Notes under the pieces: model-generated | Told to the model about the DNA's origin: nothing | The model's database searches: none | Seen by the model: the letters and a program-made list of their open reading frames with translations, nothing else | Shown: piece by piece, positions 34,890 to 43,742 of the stretch | How positions within the stretch are numbered: position 1 is the first letter of the stretch | How the letters are laid out: each line of letters starts with the position of its first letter | Program-made: the position numbers and the translations under genes | Assembly (NCBI RefSeq): GCF_000758685.1 | Contig: NZ_CP009286.1 | Location: 3,750,501 to 3,814,500 of the forward strand | DNA length: 64,000 nucleotides | Direction of reading: 5' to 3' | Origin: Paenibacillus stellifer | GTDB lineage: Bacteria > Bacillota > Bacilli > Paenibacillales > Paenibacillaceae

Positions 34890-35342
34890 TCAGTTATGTT
34901 TAGCCTTCAGCTCTTCCAGATCCTGAATCATCTTGCCCAGTACGCCGTTGACGAACTTGCCGGAATCCTCTGTACCAAAATGCTTGGCCAGCTCAATCGC
35001 CTCATTGACGGCAACTTTGGCCGGTACATCGTTCAGATAGATCATTTCATAGGCGGCCAATCGCAAAATTTGACGGTCCACACGCGAGAGACGGCTCATC
35101 TGCCAGCCTTTCAAATAGTGTTCCAGCATGTCGTCGATCGCAGGCTTGGCTTCCCATATGCCGTTGACATGGCTGAGCACATAATCCCGCATCAGCGCCT
35201 CGTCCCCGATTGTCCGGTCCGTCTCGTTATCCTCGGCCGCTTCGTCCAGCAGCATGGTCACGGCTTCGCTGCTCTCTACCTCATTCATTTCCATCTGATA
35301 CAGACTTTGAATCACAATTTCTCTTGCTACGCGTCTTTTCAT
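34890..35342 (-). CDS. nusB: Transcription antitermination protein NusB
   Basis: 150-residue all-helical RNA-binding protein that with NusE binds boxA in rRNA leaders. N-terminal RRVAREIVIQSLYQMEM and C-terminal KVAVNEAIELAKHFG..SGKFVNGVLG are diagnostic. ATG 35342 has AAGGAGG five bases upstream. It heads the nusB-folD-xseAB-ispA run. Confidence 0.97.
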   Translation of the reverse strand: MKRRVAREIVIQSLYQMEMNEVESSEAVTMLLDEAAEDNETDRTIGDEALMRDYVLSHVNGIWEAKPAIDDMLEHYLKGWQMSRLSRVDRQILRLAAYEMIYLNDVPAKVAVNEAIELAKHFGTEDSGKFVNGVLGKMIQDLEELKAKHN

Positions 35343-35360
35343 TAGTACCTCCTTCATATA

Positions 35361-35400
35361 CTTACAGCCGGAGTTCGGCGCTTACAGCCGGAGTTCGGCC
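35361..35400. repeat. 20-bp tandem duplication
   Basis: Two adjacent copies (35361-35380 and 35381-35400) of a 20-bp unit beginning CTTACAGCCGG; they differ only at the last base. Lies in the nusB leader, directly before its ribosome site on the minus strand. Confidence 0.85.
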
Positions 35401-35560
35401 GGGGGGATTACCGCTTCCATGCACCCGTTCAAGGCTCTCTCTGATAATGTCCGCATCACGTTTCAATTCCATACGAGAGGCGGGGAGCGAAAATCGAAGA
35501 GTCCCTTCCCCCTTAACAGACAGACTTCTTCTTAGCAAATCGCTTATTAATTCTTATCAC

Positions 35561-35617
35561 AAGGATAAACGCCTAACGGCGTCCTTTAGGCGCCGTGCAT
35601 TTACCGAGAAATAGAAG
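35561..35617. repeat. 57-bp structured intergenic element, copy 1
   Basis: Begins AAGGATAAACG and ends ACCGAGAAATAGAAG. Same length as the copy at 38573-38629 and identical at 45 of 57 positions. Both fold into an inner GGCGTC/GRCGCC stem inside an outer TAAACG.../...TTTA stem; in this copy the inner stem contains a T-G wobble. Confidence 0.75.
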
Positions 35618-35654
35618 ACCTATTGTAAGCAACAACTTATAATGTCTTATATTT

Positions 35655-35737
35655 TAAAAAAAACCGCGCCAGTCCTCATTCGGAGATCATTCACAGCTAA
35701 CCGGTACGCTCCCGAAAGAAAGACTTTTAGCGCGGTT
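35655..35737 (-). terminator. Terminator after DUF2273 gene
   Basis: AACCGCGC (35662-35669) pairs with GCGCGGTT (35730-35737) and is followed by eight T on the minus strand; the loop is long (60 bases). Confidence 0.6.
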
Positions 35738-35967
35738 CATTTAAAAGGGCGCCAACGGGACGACAGCCGCTCCAGCAGTTCCCGCCAGGGAAACAGGGGA
35801 GCCTGTGCGTCTTTTCGTCCGCCAAGCGTATACCCGATGAACACAACCAGTGCAAAGAACAGCATATCCCAAAAACCGCTGATTAAATAAATGATGCCTA
35901 GCAGCAGACCAAAAGCCGCTCCCGTTATTCTGCCTCCGTGACTTTCCCATAATTCTCTCCAGGGCAT
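35737..35967 (-). CDS. DUF2273 small membrane protein
   Basis: 76-residue protein with two membrane helices (about 14-33 and 35-50: GAAFGLLLGIIYLISGFWDMLFFALVVFIGYTLG split by Trp/Asp), the hallmark of the DUF2273 family found beside amaP and asp23. Likely part of the envelope-stress Asp23-AmaP assembly. ATG 35967 has GAGGTGGG upstream; it starts 15 bp after amaP. Confidence 0.85.
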   Translation of the reverse strand: MPWRELWESHGGRITGAAFGLLLGIIYLISGFWDMLFFALVVFIGYTLGGRKDAQAPLFPWRELLERLSSRWRPFK

Positions 35968-35982
35968 AGGGGAAACCCACCT

Positions 35983-36531
35983 CTATTCCACTCGACTTTT
36001 GAAGCTGGGGGACTGAGCAAGGTTCGCAATGTAGACCGACACATCGGCTACCGGAACGCCTGTCGTCTCCTGCACATATTCATGAACCTGGCGCTGGATA
36101 TCCGATGTCAGCAGCGGCAGCGAATGATCGCCGTCGACGACGCCGCGAATCATAATTTCGAGACCCGCCTGAGACACGCGAATGCGCGACTTCAGATCCC
36201 GGATGCCTTTGACGCGTCCTGCGGCCTTCAGACTTAAATTCTCAATCGTCTCCATGGAGATTTGAATATCCCCGTACTCCGTCCGCTGATCGACCGAAAG
36301 ACTGGAAGAACGGTCCCGGCGCAGCGAGATATAGAAGAAGCGGATGCTGAGCAGGAACAGAATGACCGAGCCGGCGACCGCAGCGATGTAGACCGTGTTC
36401 CAGTCACGGATCTCCAGATTCCAGGGCACGACGCCGCTTAGCAGAAGGAGGGCAATTACCGATAATATTCCGATGCTTAAGCTGTACAGAAACAGCAGAA
36501 GTCTGTCCAAAATTTTGGCCACGAACCGCAT
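35983..36531 (-). CDS. amaP: Alkaline shock response membrane anchor protein
   Basis: 182-residue membrane protein with two N-terminal helices (about 10-32 and 47-70) and a cytoplasmic Asp23-like domain. In Staphylococcus AmaP tethers Asp23 to the membrane. ATG 36531 has AAGGAGG immediately upstream. It lies only 20 bp after tandem hairpins that follow asp23, leaving no room for its own promoter. Confidence 0.9.
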   Translation of the reverse strand: MRFVAKILDRLLLFLYSLSIGILSVIALLLLSGVVPWNLEIRDWNTVYIAAVAGSVILFLLSIRFFYISLRRDRSSSLSVDQRTEYGDIQISMETIENLSLKAAGRVKGIRDLKSRIRVSQAGLEIMIRGVVDGDHSLPLLTSDIQRQVHEYVQETTGVPVADVSVYIANLAQSPSFKSRVE

Positions 36532-36550
36532 AACCTCCTTAAAATAGAGA

Positions 36551-36605
36551 AACCCTCGACCGAAAGCGTCGGGGGTTCAAAGAAAACCCCACACAGTTGG
36601 TGGGG
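36551..36605 (-). terminator. Tandem hairpins between asp23 and amaP
   Basis: First on the minus strand, CCCCAC/GTGGGG (36587-36605) followed by TTTTCTTT. Second, a 10-bp stem AACCCTCGAC/GTCGGGGGTT (36551-36577, one wobble). They should reduce transcription of amaP relative to asp23. Confidence 0.7.
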
Positions 36606-36686
36606 CTGTCGTTTGATGCTTGCTCAGGTACACCTGGTAGGGACCCCGGGAATGTATGGATTCTTCAGGCTGCCTCGCCAGAGTCC

Positions 36687-37103
36687 TTATTTCACGCGAA
36701 GAGCAGAATCCGTATCTTCGACGCTTGTGTTCTTCTCGACGGCCTTGAACTGAACATCGTGAATTTGGACATTCACTTCCACCACGGTCAGGCCGGTCAT
36801 CGTCTCGATGGAACGCTTGACGTTGCGCTGAATCTCAGCTGCGACTTCAGGAAGACGGTTGCCGTATTCGACGATAACGGATACATCCACCGCCGCCTCG
36901 CGTTGGCCGACTTCTACTTTAACGCCCTTCGAAAGGTTCTTGCGGCCCAGGAGCTCGACAATGCCTCCGGCAAATCCGCCGCTCATGCCGGCCACGCCTT
37001 TAACCTCAACGGTTGCTAGTCCCGCGATAATCTCGATTACCTCGGGAGCGATCTGGATTTCACCGATTTCCGTCCGCTCGAATTCTGTAGGCACTGTACT
37101 CAT
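36687..37103 (-). CDS. yqhY: Asp23/Gls24 envelope stress response protein
   Basis: 138-residue Asp23-family protein, homologue of B. subtilis YqhY, which lies at the same place after accC and affects acetyl-CoA carboxylase activity. The GEIQIAPEVIEIIAGLA opening and EVAAEIQRNVKRSIETMTGL segment are typical. I use ATG 37103 with GGGGG upstream. It has a very good promoter of its own and is followed by tandem terminators, so it can be made in excess of its neighbours. Confidence 0.93.
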   Translation of the reverse strand: MSTVPTEFERTEIGEIQIAPEVIEIIAGLATVEVKGVAGMSGGFAGGIVELLGRKNLSKGVKVEVGQREAAVDVSVIVEYGNRLPEVAAEIQRNVKRSIETMTGLTVVEVNVQIHDVQFKAVEKNTSVEDTDSALRVK

Positions 37104-37171
37104 AATTGTCCCCCACACCTTTCAACTTAGTTCATACTGGCCTAAGCGTAAGTTCGTTTCTCATTAAACAT

Positions 37172-37200
37172 ACTATATCATTTGCCGATCTTTATGACAA
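37172..37200 (-). promoter_or_regulatory. Sigma-A promoter of asp23-family gene
   Basis: Minus-strand TTGTCA (37195-37200), 17-bp spacer ending TGA, TATAGT (37172-37177): good -35, extended -10. Confidence 0.75.
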
Positions 37201-37216
37201 ACAAAGCGGCCATGCC

Positions 37217-38560
37217 CTAAATTTCATATTCCTCCAGGAATTTAATATCGAAGTTGCCGTCCAGGAACACCGGGTGCTCCAGAAGCTTCTGATGGAACGG
37301 GATAGTCGTATGAATGCCTTCCACGGCAAATTCACCCAAGGCCCGCTTCATTTTCTGCACCGCTTCCTGACGGGTCGGCGCCCAGACGATCAACTTCGCG
37401 ATCATGGAGTCGTAGAAAGGCGATATTGTGCATCCGGGGTAGGCGGCGCTGTCGATGCGTACGCCGAGCCCGCCTGGGGGCAGGTAGAATCCGATTTTGC
37501 CCGGCGAAGGCATGAAGTTCTTCGCCGGATCTTCCGCGTTGATCCGGCACTCGATGGCCCAGCCGTTGATTCTGATATCATCCTGCGTAAAGGTCAGCGG
37601 ATTGCCCTCCGCTACCGAAATCATTTCCTTGATCAGATCGACGCCCGTCACCATCTCGGTAACGGGATGCTCAACCTGGATGCGGGTGTTCATCTCCATG
37701 AAATAGAATTGCCCGTCCGAACCGAGAAGGAACTCCAGCGTCCCTGCGCCGGAGTATCTCACTGCCTCCGCAGCGCGCACGGCCGCTTCGCCCATGGCCT
37801 GCCGGATATCCGGCGTGAGCACCGGGCAAGGCGCCTCCTCGACAAGCTTCTGCCGCCGGCGCTGCACAGAGCAGTCACGTTCGCCCAGGTACACCACATT
37901 GCCGTGATTGTCGGCGATAATCTGAATCTCGACATGCTTCATGCCCGTCAGGTATTTCTCCAGGTATACGCCGGCATTGCCGAACGCCTTCTGGGCTTCC
38001 TGCTGGGCTGCGGTGATCTGCTTGACAAGCGATTCCTCGTCCTCGGCAATGCGGATTCCCTTGCCTCCGCCGCCGGCAGTCGCTTTGACGATGATCGGGT
38101 AGCCGATCTCCCGTCCGAGCCGGACCGCATCCTCCACGTCTTCAACTAAACCGTCCGAGCCCGGGATGACGGGAACTCCCGCTTTCTTCATCGTATCCTT
38201 CGCGACAGCCTTGTCTCCCATTCGGGTGATGGCTTCCGGAGACGGACCGATAAAGATGATGTTGCAGGACCCGCAAATTTCGGCGAAATCGGCGTTCTCA
38301 GCCAGAAAGCCGTAGCCGGGATGAATGGCGTCGCATTCCGTCAGGGTTGCGACGCTCATAATATTCGTGAAGTTCAAATAACTGTCTTTGGACGCCGTAG
38401 GGCCAATGCAGTACGCTTCGTCGGCAAGCCGGACATGAAGCGAATCGCGGTCGGGCTCCGAATAGACGGCTACGGTGGAAATGCCAAGTTCGCGGCAGGC
38501 GCGAATGATCCGGACGGCGATTTCGCCCCGATTGGCAATCAGCACTTTATGGATGTTCAT
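37217..38560 (-). CDS. accC: Acetyl-CoA carboxylase, biotin carboxylase subunit
   Basis: 447-residue ATP-grasp enzyme carboxylating biotin on AccB, the first half-reaction of fatty-acid synthesis. The ATP loop [12 protein letters not shown] is near residue 159, [10 protein letters not shown] near 79 and the catalytic [14 protein letters not shown] near 288. ATG 38560 has GGGAGG six bases upstream. It is downstream of accB as usual, but separated by an unusually wide 190-bp spacer carrying a repeat element. Confidence 0.97.
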   Translation of the reverse strand: MNIHKVLIANRGEIAVRIIRACRELGISTVAVYSEPDRDSLHVRLADEAYCIGPTASKDSYLNFTNIMSVATLTECDAIHPGYGFLAENADFAEICGSCNIIFIGPSPEAITRMGDKAVAKDTMKKAGVPVIPGSDGLVEDVEDAVRLGREIGYPIIVKATAGGGGKGIRIAEDEESLVKQITAAQQEAQKAFGNAGVYLEKYLTGMKHVEIQIIADNHGNVVYLGERDCSVQRRRQKLVEEAPCPVLTPDIRQAMGEAAVRAAEAVRYSGAGTLEFLLGSDGQFYFMEMNTRIQVEHPVTEMVTGVDLIKEMISVAEGNPLTFTQDDIRINGWAIECRINAEDPAKNFMPSPGKIGFYLPPGGLGVRIDSAAYPGCTISPFYDSMIAKLIVWAPTRQEAVQKMKRALGEFAVEGIHTTIPFHQKLLEHPVFLDGNFDIKFLEEYEI

Positions 38561-38572
38561 GTCTATCCTCCC

Positions 38573-38629
38573 AAGGATAAACGTCTATCGGCGTCTTCTT
38601 GACGCCAAACGTTTACCGAGAAATCTAAG
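38573..38629. repeat. 57-bp structured intergenic element, copy 2
   Basis: Same element as 35561-35617. Here the outer stem TAAACGT/ACGTTTA and inner stem GGCGTC/GACGCC are perfect. It lies in the accB-accC spacer, its AAGGATAAACG end touching the accC ribosome-binding site. Confidence 0.75.
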
Positions 38630-38750
38630 TCCAGTTTAATAAATGAAGCTATAACCAAGTGGATCCTAATAAGAAACGTCGGCCTTTTCCTCTCATTATC
38701 CGCTCATGCGGCGCTGGTCCTTGCCATCCGTCACCAGTTGAAATATTTGG

Positions 38751-39257
38751 CTATTCCGGTTTCACCAGGAACAGCGGCTGGCCATATTCCACCAGCTGGC
38801 CGTTCTCGGCCAGAATTGAGACGATCTCGCCGCGAACTTCGGCTTCAAGTTCGTTCATGAGCTTCATTGCCTCTATAATGCACACCGTCGATTTCTCGGT
38901 TACTTTGTCTCCTTCGCTGACGAAAGCAGGAGAATCCGGCGAAGCCGAGGTGTAGAACGTTCCTACCATTGGAGATACGATTTTATGTAAATTTCCTTCT
39001 GCAGGAGCCGGTGCAGATTCCTGAGGGGCTGCGGCCGGAGCCGACTGGACGGACGGCTGGGATACAGGAGCCTGCGGAGCCGGTGTAAAGGGATACGGAT
39101 AAGGAGCTGTCGGAACTGCTTGCACTTCCGCAGCTTCGGACCGGTCCGGCTTGCGGATGGCCAGCTTCATTCCTTCGCTCTCAATCTCCAGTTCATGGAC
39201 GGAGGAAGTCTGGTCCAGCAGTTTGATCAATTCCTTAATTTCGCTTAGTTTGAACAT
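38751..39257 (-). CDS. accB: Acetyl-CoA carboxylase biotin carrier protein
   Basis: 168-residue carrier. An N-terminal dimerisation segment is joined by a Pro/Ala/Gln-rich flexible linker (about 50-85) to the biotinyl domain with the acceptor Lys in EAMKL (near 130). ATG 39257 has AAGGAG about 13 bases upstream. It is the first gene after the spoIIIA operon and has its own extended -10 promoter. Confidence 0.97.
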   Translation of the reverse strand: MFKLSEIKELIKLLDQTSSVHELEIESEGMKLAIRKPDRSEAAEVQAVPTAPYPYPFTPAPQAPVSQPSVQSAPAAAPQESAPAPAEGNLHKIVSPMVGTFYTSASPDSPAFVSEGDKVTEKSTVCIIEAMKLMNELEAEVRGEIVSILAENGQLVEYGQPLFLVKPE

Positions 39258-39335
39258 TTCGATCCATTCACTCCTTCAGCTTTCTCTTGAAACCATAACT
39301 CGGCCGGTAGCCTGTACCTTCGGATGACGTTATGT

Positions 39336-39344
39336 ATTATATCA
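39336..39344 (-). promoter_or_regulatory. Extended -10 promoter of accB
   Basis: Minus-strand TG-A-TATAAT (39344-39336), just downstream of the spoIIIA terminator; -35 weak. No FapR-like operator was recognised. Confidence 0.55.
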
Positions 39345-39359
39345 TAAACGCAGGAAATA

Positions 39360-39390
39360 GAAAGAGCCCGGAACAAGCCCGGGCTCTTTC
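39360..39390 (-). terminator. Terminator of the spoIIIA operon
   Basis: Perfect 12-bp stem GAAAGAGCCCGG (39360-39371) / CCGGGCTCTTTC (39379-39390), 26 bp after the spoIIIAH stop. Confidence 0.85.
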
Positions 39391-39416
39391 GCCAAATGTT
39401 CTGTTTATTCGATATT

Positions 39417-40358
39417 TTACTGCTCCGACACATGCTGGACGCTCACTTTATCCTGGGATACGCTGAGTTCCTTCATAACCAGATCGATGATGCCCGCGGC
39501 CTGCTTCACATCCAGCTTGTCGCTGAGCACGACCACTTTGTAGGTATCTTCCCCTTCTTCCTTGACGATGGCGTCGCCGTACTGCTGCTGCAGCTGCTCT
39601 TCGATGCTTGTAATCTTCGATTCCTTCTCCTCAAGTTTGTTCAACTGCTGCTGGGCAGCGGCGCTCTCCTCCGGCGTCTTGCCCATATCGTTGATGACAG
39701 CCATCAGGTCATTCTGTTCCTTCAGGTTGTTCTGCTCGCGCTCATAGAGGTAGTTGGTGAACATGCTGGAAGCCGAAGCGCTCTGCGAGGCGACCTGATC
39801 GAGCACGGCGGCGTCTTTCTTCGAAACGCCGCTGCTCTCCCCGGCCGAAGCCGATTTATCCGAGCCGGTCTTGCCCGATTGGGCAGAAGCCTTGGGAGAT
39901 GCATCGGGGCTCTGGACAGCCGCCGATGGAGCGGCTGTACCCTTGGAGGTGCCGGCATCGGCTGCCGATGCGGCACCGTTGTCTCCTGCGGCTGCGGATG
40001 AAGCATCCGCTGTGGCCTTGCCGTCCGCTGTGGTCTTGCCATCAGCCGTGGTCTTGCCGTCCGTGCCGTCGGTGCTGCCGATATCCGTGGCAGCTGTATT
40101 ATCGCTCGAAGCGGACTGACCGGCGGATGCCGAGGAATCATTCGCCGAAGCTGCATCCTGAGGCGTTACTTCGCTGACTGTAGCGCCGCCGTCAGCGAGA
40201 GTTGCCCCGCCGTTCTTCACGGAATCCACCTGAATCGTTCCCGCCGTCTCTTTCGGGGATGAGACTCCCGAGTCCTCCGTGAACAAATAGTAAGCGGAGA
40301 GCACCACCATCAAACTGAGCATGGACACCAACCAGATTGTCTGTCTTTTTCCGTTCAT
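39417..40358 (-). CDS. spoIIIAH: Stage III sporulation protein AH
   Basis: Mother-cell membrane protein that pairs with SpoIIQ across the intermembrane space to form the feeding-tube channel. One N-terminal helix (about 8-26), then a long low-complexity Ala/Ser/Thr/Asp/Gly segment (about 45-180), a coiled coil (195-255) and the C-terminal ring-building YscJ/FliF-like domain. At 313 residues it is about 95 longer than B. subtilis SpoIIIAH, all of it in the low-complexity part. ATG 40358 has AAGGAGG upstream. Confidence 0.95.
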   Translation of the reverse strand: MNGKRQTIWLVSMLSLMVVLSAYYLFTEDSGVSSPKETAGTIQVDSVKNGGATLADGGATVSEVTPQDAASANDSSASAGQSASSDNTAATDIGSTDGTDGKTTADGKTTADGKATADASSAAAGDNGAASAADAGTSKGTAAPSAAVQSPDASPKASAQSGKTGSDKSASAGESSGVSKKDAAVLDQVASQSASASSMFTNYLYEREQNNLKEQNDLMAVINDMGKTPEESAAAQQQLNKLEEKESKITSIEEQLQQQYGDAIVKEEGEDTYKVVVLSDKLDVKQAAGIIDLVMKELSVSQDKVSVQHVSEQ

Positions 40359-40447
40359 CCTTCTTCCTCCTTATTCATGTTCTTGCGATTGAGTAACTCT
40401 TGCCGGGCAGGGTGAGCGCTGAGCAGCGCCCCGTCCCGCGGAACAGC

Positions 40448-41086
40448 CTATTCCTGCTTTCTCGGTACAACGGAGATGCGGTAGCTCGGCACGTTGAGCG
40501 CTTTTTGAACTGCTTGCTCGATCAGCCCCTTCACCACCTTGTTCTCCGCCCCCTTGGCTACGATCAGAACGCCCCGGACCTGGGGCTTGATCTTCTTCGT
40601 GACGATCGGAGTCTCGTCCCCCGAGTTGCTGTAGGTGACGATCTCTCCATCCCTCGTATAGGTCGTCGTATGACGTTTGCCGCCGTTCGCGTCCGTCTCG
40701 TCGCTGAGCTGCTGCGAGTCATTGACATTGCGCTGTACGACCACCTCTTCCGTGGAATCCACGGTTACCATGATATCCACGGTCCCCACGCCGACAATTT
40801 GCTCCAGAATGCCCTTCAGCCGGTTCTCCATTTCCCGTTCGATTCCGTCAAATGAGCTGGCGTCATTCTCGGTCTGCTCCTGCAGGGTTGCCTGGGAGCT
40901 TTGGGAGGCTGGCGGCTCTCTCCCTGTATTGTCGCTATCCAGCTTCTTCACATGGACGAAGGAATTGAACAGCATAATCGCCACGCCCAGCAGTGCCAGA
41001 ATTAGAAGCCAGCGGAATGTAATAGACCGCTTCGGATTCTCCCCGCCTCCTACCAGTTCCTCCAGCTTCTTCAGCCATTTGCCCAT
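40448..41086 (-). CDS. spoIIIAG: Stage III sporulation protein AG
   Basis: 212-residue mother-cell membrane protein forming the large ring of the SpoIIIA-SpoIIQ channel. One membrane helix (about 24-42) and a C-terminal ring-building domain with VGTVDIMVTVDST and the beta-rich insertion TTTYTRDGE. ATG 41086 has AGGAGGG upstream. Gap to spoIIIAF is 15 bp. Confidence 0.95.
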   Translation of the reverse strand: MGKWLKKLEELVGGGENPKRSITFRWLLILALLGVAIMLFNSFVHVKKLDSDNTGREPPASQSSQATLQEQTENDASSFDGIEREMENRLKGILEQIVGVGTVDIMVTVDSTEEVVVQRNVNDSQQLSDETDANGGKRHTTTYTRDGEIVTYSNSGDETPIVTKKIKPQVRGVLIVAKGAENKVVKGLIEQAVQKALNVPSYRISVVPRKQE

Positions 41087-41101
41087 ATTGCTTCCCTCCT
41101 G

Positions 41102-41848
41102 TTACTGCCGGTTAGCCCCGGCATAGGACTGTTTATCCGGCGTTCCAGTCACTGTTATGACATCCCGGTCCAAACTCCAGTTCTTCGCGAGCAGCGCTGT
41201 TACGGTCTCTTGTTCGGCGCGGTCCCCCTCATCCTGCGTGTCCTCCGTATCTTTGGCACTCTGCCCTGCGGGCTGAGTCCCCTGCTCGTCGCCGAGCTGA
41301 ACGGAGATGCCGGCCACCGGCTCGACCATGATCGGAGAACCCTCGCCGCTGCCCGCGGTGCTGCTCTCCGCCGCCTGAGCGCTTGACGGCAAGCTGACGG
41401 CAACCCTTGTAATGACAGGCACATCGTCGCCCTCGCCGCCGGTCATCCCGAGCGATACCGATACCTTCACTCCCCGTCTTCCCGTCGCCGCCGCAATCTC
41501 TTCCTTCATCTGCCCGGCGATCTGTCCTGCGGCCAGCTTCAGGCTCTGCTCCCGGCTTCCGGAAGCCAGCTTGCGTCCGTCAGCCAAAATATCGGCCAGC
41601 TCCCGGCTCTCCTTCCCGCTGCTCCCTCCCTCGTCCTCAATTGTCCGGCTGAGCGCCAGACTGAGCTGCGAGGCGGCGTCTCCTTTAAGCAGAGAGACGA
41701 TAGGACTAAGAATTGTCAGCAGAACCAGCAGGCTCAGCACCAGCCTTGCATACCGCTCCATCGATTTGCTAGGCAGCAGAAGCTCGATGAAGCCCGCCAT
41801 CAGCACGATCAATATGACTTCACGCAGCCATCCCGAGAGCCAGCCCAT
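41102..41848 (-). CDS. spoIIIAF: Stage III sporulation protein AF
   Basis: 248-residue protein with two N-terminal membrane helices (residues 7-25 and 33-50), then a soluble ring-building-like domain. Gln/Glu-rich variable stretch around 180-215 makes it longer than the 206 of B. subtilis. ATG 41848 has GGAGGTGG upstream. Confidence 0.93.
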   Translation of the reverse strand: MGWLSGWLREVILIVLMAGFIELLLPSKSMERYARLVLSLLVLLTILSPIVSLLKGDAASQLSLALSRTIEDEGGSSGKESRELADILADGRKLASGSREQSLKLAAGQIAGQMKEEIAAATGRRGVKVSVSLGMTGGEGDDVPVITRVAVSLPSSAQAAESSTAGSGEGSPIMVEPVAGISVQLGDEQGTQPAGQSAKDTEDTQDEGDRAEQETVTALLAKNWSLDRDVITVTGTPDKQSYAGANRQ

Positions 41849-41872
41849 GCTCCACCTCCAGTCCCCTCCGGT

Positions 41873-43303
41873 TCATCGCATCATCACCGTCACGTTGCCT
41901 GCGGCAACCATAATCGTTACCGCCAGAAAGAACATCAGCGAGACAGCCGCCAGCGCTGCGAACACATACACCATGCTCTTGCCGATCTGCTGCAGGCACG
42001 CTACGATCGGCGTGTCGCCAAGCGGCTGCATCACTGCTCCCGCCACATTGTAGATCAGCGCAAGCACCAGGATCTTGATGGCCGGAAACGCGCACAGGAA
42101 CAGGATGATGATAATACCCGACAAGCCGATCGCGTTCTTGACCAGGAGCGACGCGGAAACGACAGTGTCGGTGGCGTCCGCGAACATTTTGCCAATGACA
42201 GGAACGAAGGTGCCGCTCACATACTTGGCCGCCCGCAGCGTTACGCCGTCTGTGACGGAGCTGGTAATGCCCCTGACCGATATGACCCCGAGAAACACGG
42301 TCAGCAGAACGCCGAGCACGCCGGTGCCGATGTTGCGAAGAAGATTCGCCAGCTGGGTAAGCTTATATTTGTCCGATATCGAGCTGACCAGATGAAGCAC
42401 TGCCGAGAAGAACAGCAGCGGGAACACCATCGTATGGATCAGAATGCCGACCAGATGAATCATGAAGACGATCAGCGGGTGAGTCACCGAGACGGTGACG
42501 AAGTTCCCCATGGAGGCCAGCAGGGCGAACAGCAGCGGAACCATGGCCATCATGAAATCAATCATTCTGTCGATTGCGTCCTTGGCGTAGCCAATCGCGA
42601 CGCTGAAGCTGTTCACCGCGATAACGACCACCACCATGTAACAGATCATGTACGCCACTCTGCTGACCGTCTTTCGCTCGAACGCCGTCTGCAGCGTCTC
42701 CAGTATCATGCTGAGCACGCTGATCATCACAATGGTGACAAGGAGCTTGCCGTTGAAGAGCACCTCATGCCACATATAGTTCAGAAGCCCGGACAGCACG
42801 CTCTGCATGCTGATTCCCTTGCCGCCGGGCAGCAGCATGTCCATAAGGGAAGGAGTCGTACCTTCCGGAAAAAACCCGCCGTAATCCTTCATTAACTGGT
42901 TCCAGTATTTTTCGACGCCGTCCTTCGGCAGATCATCGACCTGGCTTCTGACCCATTCGTTGACAGCGCCTGACGATCCCCCGCCGCTGCCGCCGGATGC
43001 TCCGTTCGTGCCAGGAGCCGCCTCCGGAACGCCCGCCGCAGCGGAACTGTCACCGGCGAACCCTTCAGCCTCTGCGGCCAGACCTGACTGTGAAGCTGTC
43101 CCCTTACCCTGATCGAGGCCCGAATACTCCTGCACACCGGAGCCTGTCTCTGAATCCGAGGTTGCCGTTACAGCTTCCGGAGAGCTTCCGCCTGAACCTG
43201 TGGCTTCGGCGAAGGCCAGTCCGGTTCCCGCGCACAGGAAGAGCAGAAGAAGCAGAAGGGTAGATACGGACCTTGGCGGACGAAAGACGGCTCTTTTTCC
43301 CAT
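41873..43303 (-). CDS. spoIIIAE: Stage III sporulation protein AE
   Basis: 476-residue polytopic membrane protein of the SpoIIIA complex. A signal peptide (about 1-33) is followed by a Gly/Ser-rich extracytoplasmic region to about 145 and then eight or so membrane helices. ATG 43303 has GAGGAGG upstream. The Gly/Ser/Ala-rich insert (about 35-110) makes it longer than the 399 residues of B. subtilis. Confidence 0.95.
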   Translation of the reverse strand: MGKRAVFRPPRSVSTLLLLLLFLCAGTGLAFAEATGSGGSSPEAVTATSDSETGSGVQEYSGLDQGKGTASQSGLAAEAEGFAGDSSAAAGVPEAAPGTNGASGGSGGGSSGAVNEWVRSQVDDLPKDGVEKYWNQLMKDYGGFFPEGTTPSLMDMLLPGGKGISMQSVLSGLLNYMWHEVLFNGKLLVTIVMISVLSMILETLQTAFERKTVSRVAYMICYMVVVVIAVNSFSVAIGYAKDAIDRMIDFMMAMVPLLFALLASMGNFVTVSVTHPLIVFMIHLVGILIHTMVFPLLFFSAVLHLVSSISDKYKLTQLANLLRNIGTGVLGVLLTVFLGVISVRGITSSVTDGVTLRAAKYVSGTFVPVIGKMFADATDTVVSASLLVKNAIGLSGIIIILFLCAFPAIKILVLALIYNVAGAVMQPLGDTPIVACLQQIGKSMVYVFAALAAVSLMFFLAVTIMVAAGNVTVMMR

Positions 43304-43346
43304 AACGGCTCCTCCTCTCGCGGAAATCGTCCAGCCCTTGCGGATA

Positions 43347-43736
43347 TCAGGCCGGCAGCAGCTTCATAACGGTCTCGATAATGATCCCGATAATCGGGAC
43401 CGCCAGCGTCATAATGAGCACCTTGCCCGCCAGTTCGATCTTGGAGGCAATGGATTCCTGGCCGGCGTCCCGGACGATTTGCGCTCCAAACTCTGCGATG
43501 TAGGAGATGCCGATGATTTTGAAGATCGTCTTCAGATACACCGTCTCCATTCCCGACGACTCCGCCAGACGCTGAAGTGTGGAGATGACGCCGCCGATTT
43601 TGCCGAGCAGCACCATGAAGATCAGAATTCCGGTTACTGTGGCCAGCAGGAAGGCGAACACCGGCTTCTGTTCCTTGAGGACCAGGATCAGCACGGTCGC
43701 CAGAAGTCCGACACCAACAATTTGAATGATTTCCAT
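43347..43736 (-). CDS. spoIIIAD: Stage III sporulation protein AD
   Basis: 129-residue membrane protein with about four helices; LKEQKPVFAFLLATVTG near residue 21 is characteristic. ATG 43736 lies six bases after the spoIIIAC stop and has no recognisable Shine-Dalgarno sequence, so translation probably depends on coupling with spoIIIAC. Confidence 0.94.
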   Translation of the reverse strand: MEIIQIVGVGLLATVLILVLKEQKPVFAFLLATVTGILIFMVLLGKIGGVISTLQRLAESSGMETVYLKTIFKIIGISYIAEFGAQIVRDAGQESIASKIELAGKVLIMTLAVPIIGIIIETVMKLLPA

Positions 43737-43742
43737 GGCGGT

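Larger units (their letters stand above)
35343..35736. other. Non-coding spacer between DUF2273 gene and nusB
   Basis: About 390 bases without a supported gene. From left to right it holds the nusB ribosome site, a 20-bp tandem repeat, a plain stretch, a 57-bp structured repeat and a terminator. No convincing nusB promoter was found. Confidence 0.6.
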
